Part shown: positions 35,178 through 44,491 of the stretch, piece by piece | Layout: the number at the start of each line of letters is the position of its first letter | Numbering within the stretch: the stretch's first letter is position 1 | NCBI GenBank assembly: GCA_023678885.1 | Contig: CM042982.1 | Span: forward strand, 10,106,001 to 10,170,000 | Length of the DNA: 64,000 nucleotides | Reading direction: 5' to 3' | Origin: Pogostemon cablin | Lineage: Eukaryota; Streptophyta; Magnoliopsida; Lamiales; Lamiaceae | Translations under genes and position numbers: made by a program | Notes under the pieces: model-generated | Seen by the model: only the letters and a program-made list of their open reading frames with translations | What the model was told of the DNA's origin: nothing | The model's database searches: none

Positions 35178-36266
35178 TATTATTATGCATAGATATTAGT
35201 TTAGGATTTAGGGTAATCTGATCAGTGTGGTTTAAAATATAGTACTCCATTTCACCTTTAGAAGTTAGAAGTTAGGGTATAATGATATTTTAATTATAAT
35301 AAATTAAAAATTTTAAAAAAAACAACAATATTAATTGAGGAAACCACAAATTAATTAAAAAGAGACTAATTAATTAAAAAGGGACTAAATTTTTATTAAT
35401 TAGGGTACTGAGGGCCACATATTCTCCAAATAATTTGATTGAATTGATTCCACCAAATAAAAATTATATTTTTAACCCTCTCATAATATGGATTCTTTGA
35501 GATTATCTTATATAAGATTAGCTCAACATAATATTTATTTAATGTCAACGGATGCAGTTTTCACATTTTATTTTATTAAGTATATATGTCGAAGACAAAG
35601 GGAATAAAGAAATAGTATATCATAAATAGTGTCTTAGTATATAATAATCGTCCTACCTGTTTCACTCCGGATACAGTTGTTTGTTAAATGTAAAAAGTTT
35701 GTGATAATTTTATTAGTATTTTAAATATTGTCATGTGGGTTTCTATTTTTAGAAGTACCCATGAATTTTGAGATAAACGGTAGAGAGTGTGGATAAGTAA
35801 AGAAATGAATGGAGTATAAGGCATATTTTGTTTTTTACTAAGTAATTCAAATCTACTAAACGAACCTTAATTGCTAAATATACTACATTAAAATTACAAT
35901 AAACAAGCATCATCATGCATATTCATATATGATCATTTTACTCTTTTAAAAAAATTAAGAAAATATACTCCATGAATTTGAGAGTCGAAGAAAAAATATA
36001 TATAAAAAAATGGAGTAGAATTTAATTTAATAGATTATGAATAAAATTATATTAAAATCAATTTAACAACAAATTAAATTAAAAAAATTACAAATCATAC
36101 TAAACTAACTAAAATGTAAATTTGACATTTAAAATAATTATAACAAAATTAACACACGAATTAATCAAAAGAAATATAATTTAAATTTAAAAAATAAATT
36201 AAAAAAACACGTACCGTCAATTTTTTTTTAAACTTGGTGAAACCTTTAGTGGAATAATTTATGTTA
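35178..36266. other. AT-rich intergenic stretch without recognised gene
   Basis: No exon, RNA gene or clear repeat border seen. Confidence 0.5.
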
Positions 36267-36543
36267 GATAAATTCTCTTGTGAGACATTATATATGTGAG
36301 ACGATTTGTGAGAAGTGTTAATGTATGTCTATTATATAGATAAAGTATGTTTAATGGTTGTTAAAGTATGTTTTCTAAAATATGATAAATGATGAATTAA
36401 AGTATGATTTTAGGGTGTTATAATATGATTCATTATTGATATAGTTTAACTATAAATAAGCATACTTTACCATACTTTTGTAATGGATCAACTCGTCTCT
36501 TAGCCGTCTCACAAAAAAATCTGTCTCACAAGAGAGTTACTCA
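36267..36543. mobile_element. MITE with TCTCTTGTGAGAC inverted ends
   Basis: Left ATTCTCTTGTGAGACATTAT...GTGAGACGATTTG; right CCGTCTCAC...CTGTCTCACAAGAGAGTT. The two ends pair over about 40 bases with gaps. No coding. Confidence 0.65.
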
Positions 36544-36692
36544 TTTATATGTATGGTGGAGAAATTTTTTCTTTTTAATTTTATTTATTTAATTACAATT
36601 ATTATTTTAAATTTTTAATTTTCTTATTAATACATATTTTATTTAATGAGTTTATTTATAAAAATTGTAAGAGCTGATATTAGGTGCATCCA

Positions 36693-36920
36693 GAGTTAAA
36701 AGTTTATTTTGACTCATAACTATTGAAAACTATTTTGTCCCATAACTATTGTTCCAAAAAAAATATTTGTATCGATTTTGTCTCATAACTATTGAATTTG
36801 TTTTAATTTTGCCCAATTTTCACCGGAACCCTAAAATTTTGCCGGAAATTGATCACGTGTGTTGCACGTGAGAGATGAAATTGGGGGAAATTGGCGAGCA
36901 CTGCTGACCTGGACATCCAA
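36693..36920 (+). repeat. Left terminal inverted repeat of the Pack-MULE
   Basis: Pairs with 41578-41798. Shared words include CATAACTATTGAA, CCAAAAAAAATATTT, ATCGATTTTGT, TTGCCCAATTTTC, GCCGGAAATTGA and GGACAT. Differences are scattered, so the element is not very recent. Confidence 0.9.
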
Positions 36921-37044
36921 GTAAAATTCGTACAATAGAATCGTTACGTCACAAATTAAAAATAAAAAATTAATAATTAAAATATATCCACCCTTCTGCT
37001 ACGTCAGCACACACGGATGAGAGAGAAAGTGGAAGAACTGGAAG

Positions 37045-37430
37045 GAGTAGAGCTTCAACCTCTGTTTCTCCAAATTCAAGTGCTTCGCCACTGTCATCCT
37101 CTCTGCCCCCGCCTCCCATCTTCGACGATCAAGACCCAGACCACCAGTTTTCCGCCGTCACCAACCCTACACCCCGGAATTTCAACTCCCTCTACGACTC
37201 CTCCGATCTCTCCACCGCCGCCGCCACCGCCGAGGACGAAGAAGACTTCTTCACCTCCTCCTCCGACTTCACCGAAGTCGCCGACGACTGCATCCCCGAC
37301 TTCACCTCCGCCTTCGCCTCTCTACCACTTCCTTCTCTTCCCCCAGCACCTCTAACTCCATCTTCGAACCCCTGAACCGCCGCCGCGAGATCCGACCGCG
37401 GTGAGCGGCGGCGTGGCGGTGCAGGCGTAC
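37045..37430 (+). pseudogene. Captured fragment of an OVATE family protein (OFP) gene
   Basis: OFPs are plant transcriptional repressors. Recognisable pieces lie in order but in two frames: FNLCFSKFKC (from 37054), the usual OFP N-terminal signature; FNSLYDSSDL then EDEEDFFTSSSDF and IPDFTSAFAS (from 37182 to ~37318); SFSSPSTSNSIFEP (37333-37374), equivalent to the family's FFFSSPGxSNSI; and VSGGVAVQAY (37401-37430), where the OFP domain begins. At least two frameshifts and a stop exclude an intact protein. The C-terminal OVATE domain itself (DPYxDFRxSM) is absent; homology stops at about 37430, where the NRT2 piece begins on the other strand. A Pro-rich frame from 37017 to 37355 is the out-of-frame reading. 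Confidence 0.75.
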
Positions 37431-37433
37431 ATG

Positions 37434-37553
37434 GAGTTATCCAGAACTGGCAAGTGACGGAGTTGGCGAGGGAGAAGCCGATCAAGAACCGAACCACGAT
37501 GAAGGATTCGGTGGTGGAGATGAAGCAGGCGGCGAGGACAGCAGGAGCGGTGA
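37434..37553 (-). pseudogene. Captured NRT2 nitrate transporter fragment, downstream part
   Basis: Minus-strand frame APAVLAACFISTTESFIVVR then RFLIGFSLANSVTCQFW matches the third and fourth membrane helices of NRT2 transporters, including the family signature RFLIGFSLA-x-x-V-x-x-Q-[YF]-W. Homology stops after QFW at about 37434. It is the direct continuation of the piece at 41220-41397; the Copia insertion separates them. Intact NRT2 proteins have about 450-530 residues, so only about 95 are captured. Confidence 0.85.
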
Positions 37554-37720
37554 TATTAAGGAATGAAGAATATATTTTCATATATTTGTTTATCTTGTAA
37601 ATCTTAGATTGATTGTTTGGTTGAGAGAGATTTAAGGAAATTGTTGTACCTCACTCTCAATCTATATATATGTCTGTATTCTTCTCACAATATATGAAAA
37701 ACATCTTTCATCATCTTATA
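37554..37720 (+). repeat. 5' LTR (167 bp)
   Basis: Begins TATTAAGG, ends CATCATCTTATA; contains CTATATATATG as the likely TATA region. Confidence 0.95.
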
Positions 37721-37786
37721 TGGTATCACGAGTGGTTTCGACCTAACTTTTCTCTTTCACCCACCACAACGTGCGTTTGAATCGCC

Positions 37787-38335
37787 ATGTCTGAGCACAC
37801 CGAAACATTCTCCTTCACCACCACCCGCCCTCCTATCATCCCCATTACTGCCCATCACCATCTTCCAATTCATCTTGATCATACCAACTATCCTTCATGG
37901 AGGGCTCATCTCGTTGCCCTTCTACGTGGCCATAACATATTAGGGTTTGTGGATGGCTCCCACAAATGCCCTACTCTACTTCCAGACAAATCCAACCTTG
38001 AGGATGTTATGCAGTGGACTCGTCAAGACCAACTGCTCCTTGCGGCCATTTTTGGATCTCTCTCCACTACTGTTCTCCCTTTAGTTGCATCTGCCGCCAC
38101 ATCTACCGAGGCTTGGGCCGTTCTCACTCGGTTGTTCGCTGGAAAATCGCGATCTCGCGTGAACCAACTGAAGACTGACTTATTTCGTGTGCAGATGGGT
38201 GATCGGTCCATCACCGAGAACCTGCACCATGTCAAAGTGAAGGCTGATGAACTAGCCCTTATTGACCAGCCGGTGTCCTCTGATGATTTGACACTATTCG
38301 TCATCAACGGCCTTGACCTACTGCCTTCACTATGA
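37787..38335 (+). CDS. Copia gag (N-terminal 182 aa, truncated)
   Basis: Capsid-type protein of the retroelement. LDHTNYPSWRAHLVALLRGH (about residues 28-47) is the usual Copia gag opening, followed by the UBN2-like helical region (TEAWAVLTRLFAGKSRSRVNQLKTDLF, ~105-135) and a final LFVINGLDLLPSL. The frame stops at 38335, just where the rest of gag, the CCHC zinc knuckle and the protease should follow. The next recognisable sequence (WHDRLGTH, ~38366) already belongs to the pre-integrase segment, so an internal deletion of several hundred bases joined the two. Confidence 0.85.
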   Translation: MSEHTETFSFTTTRPPIIPITAHHHLPIHLDHTNYPSWRAHLVALLRGHNILGFVDGSHKCPTLLPDKSNLEDVMQWTRQDQLLLAAIFGSLSTTVLPLVASAATSTEAWAVLTRLFAGKSRSRVNQLKTDLFRVQMGDRSITENLHHVKVKADELALIDQPVSSDDLTLFVINGLDLLPSL

Positions 38336-38387
38336 CTGGAACTCGCAGCTCTTTTTCATCATGGCATGATCGACTTGGCACCCATCT

Positions 38388-39872
38388 ATGAACACCAGTT
38401 CTTTTATAATAAATTCATTTCGTTTGCCTGTAATAAAACAGTATACTTTGGGCACCAGAAAATGTGAATCTTGTCTTTTAAGCAAATCTCATGAACGGCC
38501 ATTTTTGGAGTCATCATTTACTTCTACTCATCCTTTGGAATATATTTATGCTGATGTTTGGGGCCCTGCGCCAGTTGTTTCTATTGATGGTTCCAAATAT
38601 TTCTTGTTGTTCGTTGACTTGTTTACCCGTTATTGTTGGGTGTATCCGCTACGTGCTAAATCGGAGGTAACCACTTTATTCCCTCAGTTTCGTAGCTTGG
38701 TTGAGAAGCACTTTGGGGATGTTGTTCGAAATTTATATTCTGATAATGGGGGAGAATTCATTGCTCTACGCTCGTATCTCAATCAACATGGAATTTCTTG
38801 GTTCACAACTGCACCTCACACACCGGAACAAAATGGTCTTGTTGAGAGGCGCAATCGACATATATTGGAGGTGAGCCGATCGCTTATTCACAAGGCCTCT
38901 TTGCCATCGTCTTTCTGGTCACTGTCTGTTCAAACTGCCGTCTACTTAATCAACAGAATGCCAACACCAATCTTGCAACAGAAAAGCCCATTTCATGCTT
39001 TGTTCGGGAAGGCTCCAAACTATCAAAAACTCCGCATTTTCGGTTGTCGTTGCTACCCTTGGCTACGGTCGTACTTACCTGGAAAACTTACTCCTTCTTC
39101 TCTTCCTTGCATCTTTATTGGATATTCCTTATCTCAAAATGCATACAAGTGTTATGATGCAAACTCTGGCAGGATGTATTTATCGCGGCATGTGCGTTTT
39201 GTTGAGGATGTCTTTTTGGGATTTTCTCCGTCATCTCAGTCACAGTGTCAACGTCCACTCACAATTTCCGTTCTTCCCACAGTTATGCCCTCTTCGGACT
39301 CCACCGTGTTGCATAACACCTCACCACCATCGACCACTGCTCATATGCCGACTGCTTCGTCTCCCGCTCCTACTGCTGATGAGGTGAACTCAACTGACAA
39401 CTCGGATTGTCATGCTACTCGTACGCATGTCATGACAACAATGAGCCTTAACAACATTCATAAACCAAAACGGTCTTACATGGCCAGCAAGCACCCCCTT
39501 CCCGAAACAATCGAGCCGTCTTCCGTCAAACAGGCACTTTTAAATCCACTTTGGAGGAGTGCTATGGCAGAAGAAATCAACGCCTTGCAGAAATTCGGCA
39601 CTTGGGATCTTGTTCCACCTCCTTCTGGTGCTAACATTATTGGATGCAGATGGGTGTTTCGAGTCAAGCGACACCCTGATGGCTCTATTGATAGGTTCAA
39701 AGCACAACTCGTTGCAAAGGGTTTTCAACAATGGCCGGGTCTTGATTTTCGTGAGACGTTTAGTCCGGTTGTCAAACCGGAACTATACGTATTGTTCTAT
39801 CCATTGCACTTCACTACAAATGGCCACTGCGACAGATGGACGTTAGCAACGCTTTTCTCCACGGAAATATAA
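38388..39872 (+). CDS. Copia integrase and start of reverse transcriptase (494 codons open)
   Basis: Zinc-binding tail CESCLLSKSHERPF, then the integrase core with the DDE residues visible as YADVWGP (Asp), YSDNGGEF (Asp) and NGLVERRNR (Glu), a C-terminal segment FGCRCYPWLRSYLPGKLTP...FIGYS, a Ser/Pro/Thr-rich linker, and the reverse transcriptase entry WDLVPPPSGANIIGCRWVF, DGSIDRFKAQLVAKGFQQ and FRETFSPVVKP. A small lesion near 39780-39835 shifts the frame; the reading continues in the next one from 39836. The first ATG is probably not a real start: the frame belongs to a gag-pol polyprotein. Confidence 0.85.
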   Translation: MNTSSFIINSFRLPVIKQYTLGTRKCESCLLSKSHERPFLESSFTSTHPLEYIYADVWGPAPVVSIDGSKYFLLFVDLFTRYCWVYPLRAKSEVTTLFPQFRSLVEKHFGDVVRNLYSDNGGEFIALRSYLNQHGISWFTTAPHTPEQNGLVERRNRHILEVSRSLIHKASLPSSFWSLSVQTAVYLINRMPTPILQQKSPFHALFGKAPNYQKLRIFGCRCYPWLRSYLPGKLTPSSLPCIFIGYSLSQNAYKCYDANSGRMYLSRHVRFVEDVFLGFSPSSQSQCQRPLTISVLPTVMPSSDSTVLHNTSPPSTTAHMPTASSPAPTADEVNSTDNSDCHATRTHVMTTMSLNNIHKPKRSYMASKHPLPETIEPSSVKQALLNPLWRSAMAEEINALQKFGTWDLVPPPSGANIIGCRWVFRVKRHPDGSIDRFKAQLVAKGFQQWPGLDFRETFSPVVKPELYVLFYPLHFTTNGHCDRWTLATLFSTEI

Positions 39873-41060
39873 ATGTTCCTGTCTATATGCATCAACCACC
39901 GGGATTTGTTGATCAACACTCTCCACACCATGTGTGTCTCTTACGTCGCACCTTATATAGTCTACGACAGGCACCGCGAGCATGGAATACGGCCCTATGC
40001 TCGGCTATTCTGTCCTTTGGTTTCATTCAGTCACGAGCTGACTCTTCTCTTTTCATCTACAAACAAAGGTCAGCAACAATTCTCATTCTTGCATATGTTG
40101 ATGATTTAATCATCACAGGCTCTTGCGCTAGCACCATTTCTGAGGTCATAAAGCATCCACAAAAGGTTATCCTAGTCAAAGACATGGGGCCACTGACATA
40201 TTTTCTGGGCATCGAAGTTGCTTCTTGCCGAGAGGGTCTCTTTCTATCACAACATAAATACACCATTGATCTCCTCAAGAAGTTTTCCTTGGAAGGCGTG
40301 AAGCCTGTTGCTACACCAATGGCTCACAAGCTGCCTCCCTCACATGGCTCTACTGATGCCACAGAGTATAGAAGTGCAATCGGTGGACTTCAATACCTTA
40401 CATTCACGCGACCGGATATCGCGTTTGCCGTCAACAAACTAGCTCAGCATATGTCTTCTCCTTCAAGGACTCATTGGGATGCTGTAAAGCATCTATTCCG
40501 TTACTTGAAGGGCACTCTACATCATGGTCTATTAATGCAGCGAGCTTTTCCTAGGCACTCCTTGCAGCTTACTGCCTACACTGACTCGAATTTTGGTGGA
40601 GACTTGAGCGACTGCAAATCAACTTCTGCTTATGTAATATTCCTTGGTTCGAATCCAATATCATGGCGCTCCCGAAAGCAACGTGGTGTTGCTCGCTCGT
40701 CCACGGAGGCCGAATACCGCGCTCTAGCTTCCGCCGCATCTGAGGTATGCTGGATACAACACCTGTTCGGTGAACTTGGCCTTCCTTTCACCTCACCTCC
40801 ACGGCTTCTAAGTTACAACATGGGTGCCACACGCCCACAATCCAGTCCAGCACTCAAGAATGAAGCACATTGCAATTGATCTTCACTTCATCAGGGATCT
40901 TGCCTCGAGGAACTGTTTATCGGTTGCTTATGTTCACACAGATGATCAGCTAGCTGACTTGCTTACGAAGTCACTACCTAGGCCGAGATTTCAGACTCTT
41001 CGATCAAAACTCTTTGTTGCTGATGGAACGTCGATTTTGCGGGGGCGTATTAAGGAATGA
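39836..41060 (+). pseudogene. Copia reverse transcriptase and RNase H, frameshifted continuation
   Basis: MDVSNAFLHGNINVPVYM is the palm entry, followed by LYSLRQAPRAW, the catalytic YVDD in ILAYVDDLIITG, and the tail LTYFLGIEVA. RNase H follows: AYTDSNFGGDLSDCKSTSAY, SSTEAEYRALA, and after a frameshift near 40850 KHIAIDLHFIRD...VHTDDQLADLLTKSL ending at 41057. Two frameshifts in total inactivate the polyprotein. Because the LTRs are nearly identical, the damage is recent or the copy was mobilised in trans. Confidence 0.85.
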
Positions 41061-41214
41061 AGAATATATTTTCATATATTTGTTTATCTTGTAAATCTTA
41101 GATTGATTGTTTGATTGAGAGAGATTTAAGGAAATTGTTGTACCTCTCTCTCAATCTATATATACGTCTGTATTCTTCTCACAATATATGAAAAACATCT
41201 TTCATCATCTTATA
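41048..41214 (+). repeat. 3' LTR (167 bp)
   Basis: Three substitutions relative to the 5' LTR (positions equivalent to TTGGTTG/TTGATTG, CTCACTC/CTCTCTC, ATATGTC/ATACGTC). Confidence 0.95.
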
Positions 41215-41219
41215 GGTGA

Positions 41220-41397
41220 GAAGGGAGACGACGGCGGTGACGACACGTGGACCGAACAAGTCGCAGGCGGAGCCCACGGCGAGGCTGGAGAAGATGGAGC
41301 CGATGAAGTGTGCGAGCAAGAAGCTTCCCGGTGCAACCTGCTGGAATCCAAAAGTGAATTTGCCGGAAGAGGTTGATCGAAATTTGGGGAATAGGTT
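41220..41397 (-). pseudogene. Captured NRT2 nitrate transporter fragment, upstream part
   Basis: Minus-strand frame ...FLLAHFIGSIFSSLAVGS then ACDLFGPRVVTAVVSLLT corresponds to helix 2 and the following loop of NRT2 proteins (SGSIFSRLxMGxxCDLLGPR). ACDLFGPR and the APAV that follows after the Copia insertion look closer to NRT2.7 than to NRT2.1. The reading frame runs without a break from here across the insertion site (VVSLLT then APAVLAA), so the fragment was open when Copia inserted. Upstream of about 41385 homology fades. Confidence 0.8.
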
Positions 41398-41577
41398 TTG
41401 ATTTTAATCGTGTATTCTGTTTTGTTAATCCTGTTTGTTTGTTTTTTTTTTTTAGTTTAGGTTTTTATTTTAATAACATAATTTAAAATATATTTTAGGA
41501 AATTAGGGGTTGATGAGTCATCTTTTTATTTTTTAATTTTTTTATTAATTTGATGATGGGGCAATTTTAGTGGCCTA

Positions 41578-41798
41578 ATGCCCACATGTCCGGGTCACCC
41601 TCCTCACCGGATTTCCCCAACTTCATACATCACGTGCAGCGCACATGGTCAATTTCCGGCGAAATTCTAGGATTTCGGCGAAAATTGGGCATAATTGAAA
41701 CAAATTCAATAGTTATAGAACAAAATCGATATAAATATTTTTTTTGGGACAAAATCTAAAATTTTCAATAGTTATGGGACAAAATAAACTTTTAACTC
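41578..41798 (-). repeat. Right terminal inverted repeat of the Pack-MULE
   Basis: Ends CAAAATAAACTTTTAACTC, followed by GGTGCATCCA. See the left repeat for matching words. Confidence 0.9.
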
Positions 41799-41808
41799 GG
41801 TGCATCCA

Positions 41809-42115
41809 TATGTGTATAACTTTTTATTCTATTTTGTATACATGTTTCTTAATAATTGTATATTTTTTTTCACACTTATAAGTTTTCATTAAAAAAATTA
41901 GCATCCATATATGTATAAGTTTTTATTCAATTGTGTATACATATTTTTTAATAATTGTATATCTTTTTACACTCAATTTTTCATTAAAAAATTAAACAAT
42001 TAAATTGTATACATTTTTGTTCATAATTGTATATGTTTTTATTTATATTAGTATACGTTTTTGAAAGTGGGTGCACACTATCTTAAGGTGCACCCGAGTG
42101 TACACTATAATTAGT
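41809..42115. repeat. Right part of the older repeat into which the Pack-MULE inserted
   Basis: TATGTGTATAACTTTTTATT onward, with repeated TGTATACATNTTTNTTAATA and a terminal GGTGCACCCGAGTGTACACT (~42085). The same sequence, uninterrupted and reversed, is at 53590-53936. The left part of the repeat is the short stretch ending at 36692. Confidence 0.7.
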
Positions 42116-42610
42116 CAAATTGTAATATTTTTAATTCTAATTAAAATGATAAAATAGTCATGCATGGGTATGTTTAGTAATTTATGTTTATTTATTATAA
42201 TTTTAATGGGATGTATTTAGCTATTGAGGTTCATTTAATAGATTTGGGATACAAATAGGGTCCTTTTTATTCATCTCATAATATTATTGGTGAAATTGTT
42301 CTATAAGACAATTTTCAATTTTTCATGATAGAAAATTACTCACTTTAAAAAAAAAATAACTTTTTAATCCTCTAATAAAATTAATTTAGTTTGACGATCT
42401 AAAGTAAAACTTGTTCTCTAAATAAATAAGAATTAATGTTTATATAAATATCAATTTTCTATTTTTTTTCAATTTTGTTTTGGCTAGCTTAGTTCACCCG
42501 CAAACATGTAAAATTTGAATTTAACGTACAAACCGCCAGTGGTGACAATTAATGTTGGTATAATAATAACCGCATCTATAATTTAGGAAAGAAAACTTAT
42601 CGATTAATAA
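42116..42610. other. AT-rich intergenic stretch without recognised gene
   Basis: Nothing supportable seen. Confidence 0.5.
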
Positions 42611-43270
42611 TGGCAAAGACTTGTGTACAACCTTTAATTGGTACAACTTCGGTACAATTTCTTTCCTTCATTTTCAGTATGTGTTTTTCTTTCTTTTTTT
42701 TTTTTTTTTTTTTTTTTAATTTTAGCTGTATGTTACTGTTTTTTTAATTTTAGGGATATAATTACAATTTTACCCTTGTGGTTTAGGGTATAATTTATCC
42801 CTAGAGTTTAAGGTATAATTGTAATTTTACTCTTGGTTTAGGGTATAATTATTCCTTAGGGTTTAGGGTATAATTGTAATTTTACCCTTGTGGTTTAGGG
42901 TATAATTATCCCCTAGGGTTTAGGGTTTAAAGTATAATTGTAATTTTACCCTTGTGGTTTAGGTTATAATTGTAATTTTACCCTTGTAGTTTAGGGTATA
43001 ATTATTCCATATGGTTTAGGGTATAATTGTAATTTTACCCTTGTGGTTTAGAATATAATTATCCCTAGGGTTTAGGGTTTAGGGTTTAGGGTATAATTGT
43101 AATTTTACCCTTGTGATTTAGAGTATAATTTATCTATAGGGTTTAGGGTATAGTAATTATTTAAATAAAATAAATTTAAAAATAAAAACAACATTAATGA
43201 ATGAGCAGAAATTGATTAAGAATGGTGGAGACCAATGTTGTACCAATTCAATTGGTACAACCGGTTGCCA
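42611..43270. mobile_element. MITE-like element with GGTACAAC inverted ends and internal minisatellite
   Basis: Left end GGCAAAGACTTGTGTACAAC then TTAATTGGTACAACTT; right end GTTGTACCAATTCAATTGGT then ACAACCGGTTGCC. The ends pair as an inverted repeat. The centre is the minisatellite at 42725-43155. No coding. Confidence 0.55.
42725..43155 (+). repeat. Minisatellite rich in TTTAGGGTATAAT and TTTACCCTTG
   Basis: Six to seven degenerate copies of a 55-65 bp unit (TTTAGGGTATAATTGTAATT then TTACCCTTGTGG then TTTAGGGTATAATTATCCC). At 43070-43091 three TTTAGGG words stand in tandem, the plant telomere repeat, here apparently arising within the minisatellite. Confidence 0.85.
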
Positions 43271-43637
43271 CCCTAATCCCTTTCATTAATAATTCATACA
43301 CTTTATGATATAATAACCTGTAAATAACATAAATAGATGACATTTATATATACGTATATAAAGTAGCTTTGTGTGAAACCGTTTTATTTATTTATTTTTT
43401 AATAAAAATTAGATATGATTATTTTTTTATTTATCTTACGAATAATTCATGAAAGAAATCAGAATGTCATATTGAATGAGTTGCATAAATAATGTTATAA
43501 AATTTTAATACAATATTAGTGCATGGAAGTGATAGTCATCCAATTAACGAACTATTTAATGAATAATTTGTAATATAAAAGAATAATAATAACATTCATA
43601 ATAAAAAGTGATAATATTTTTTCATTAAAAAATAATA

Positions 43638-43908
43638 TTCCTTCCGTCCACAACTCATCTTTAAATATTCTATTTTTATCAGTACATAACTCATCTTAAT
43701 ACCAGTAACCAATAAAGAAAAACAACATCAAACCCAATTACTTCATAATACAATTTAATTTTAGTTATACCATTAACACATTAGTTACATAATATACTCT
43801 ATAATTTATTTATTATTAAAAATGTCAAAGTATCCCTAAATGTAAGTCAATTTTTTTCTTAATATGCATGTAAGTCAAAATGTAAATTTCAATAATAAAT
43901 GAAGGGAG
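43638..43908. mobile_element. Stowaway-like MITE
   Basis: Tips TTCCTTCCGTCCACAACTCA and AATAAATGAAGGGAG, TA on both sides; 271 bp. Confidence 0.75.
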
Positions 43909-44486
43909 TAAAGTTATGAAAAAAAAATAAGCAGTCTTACTGTAAAATGGTCTATATAAGTATTTCTCTTCACAAAACAGCTCAATTGAGCGGTTTTTCA
44001 TCTATCAAGTACTATTTCTTTATTTAAATATGGAGTATTTTTTATTATGCTCAGAAGCTTATTACAAAAAAGTGTCACCCAAATTTTTTACTCCAATATT
44101 CAGAAGTGGATTAATTCACACTACACAAAAATTCATTTTTAGTAACAGAATTTATTAACGAAATTCAATTTATTGATAATTACCATGGATTGTCAACAAA
44201 AAATATACTACTAATTTTCTTTTAACAAATAAATACCAACGAATTTTTCATATGCTTTTACCAACGGAATAAAATTCACTAATTACCAACAGATTACATA
44301 TGCAATCATTATATAACTTGCCAACGGATTACCAACGATATTGAATTTTCGTTGCAAAAAATTTACCAACCACCAATTTATCAATGAATTTTGTTGTTAA
44401 AAGCAGCAGAGCGGGAGAAGTCTATATACGTAGGTATCTGCTTTGCTCGGCCACATAGCCACCCCTAGTTTTATGTTGAAGGGTGG
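43909..44486. other. AT-rich intergenic stretch
   Basis: Contains repeated ACCAACGGAT/ACCAACGAAT words at 44150-44400 (for example 44230-44285), an old degenerate repeat, also faintly seen near 52830-52890. No gene. Confidence 0.45.
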
Positions 44487-44491
44487 GTAAT

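Larger units (their letters stand above)
37554..41214 (+). mobile_element. Young Copia (Ale/Retrofit-like) element, 3661 bp, with TA...TA LTR ends
   Basis: Identical-length LTRs (167 bp; three differences by eye) at 37554-37720 and 41048-41214 begin TATTAAGGAATG and end CATCTTATA rather than TG...CA. GGTGA at 37549-37553 and 41215-41219 is the target duplication. TGGTATCACGAG after the 5' LTR is the primer site (initiator tRNA-Met type) and GCGGGGGCG precedes the 3' LTR. Order gag, integrase, reverse transcriptase, RNase H is Copia. The short LTR and RVFRVKRHPDG/GLDFRETFSPVVKP-type sequence suggest the Ale lineage. Part of gag and all of protease are missing. Confidence 0.92.
36693..41798. 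mobile_element. Pack-MULE carrying OFP and NRT2 gene fragments, with a nested Copia element
   Basis: Terminal inverted repeats of about 225 bp (start GAGTTAAAAGTTTATTTTG on both ends) are bracketed by a 10 bp direct repeat GGTGCATCCA (36683-36692 and 41799-41808), the hallmark of Mutator-superfamily insertion. Apart from the nested Copia (37554-41214 plus 5 bp duplication) the element is about 1.44 kb. It holds no transposase, but two GC-rich fragments of host genes: OVATE family protein on + (37045-37430) and a nitrate transporter on - (37434-37553 continued at 41220-41397). Capture of unrelated host gene pieces between MULE ends defines a Pack-MULE. Confidence 0.9.

Noticed and set aside
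37017..37355. 112-codon Pro/Thr/Ser-rich frame starting with ATG
   Set aside because: Out of frame with the OFP-like pieces; composition is typical of a shifted reading of a GC-rich coding fragment.
43070..43091. Interstitial telomere
   Set aside because: Only three tandem TTTAGGG units, embedded in a minisatellite with a different period; not a telomere relic by itself.
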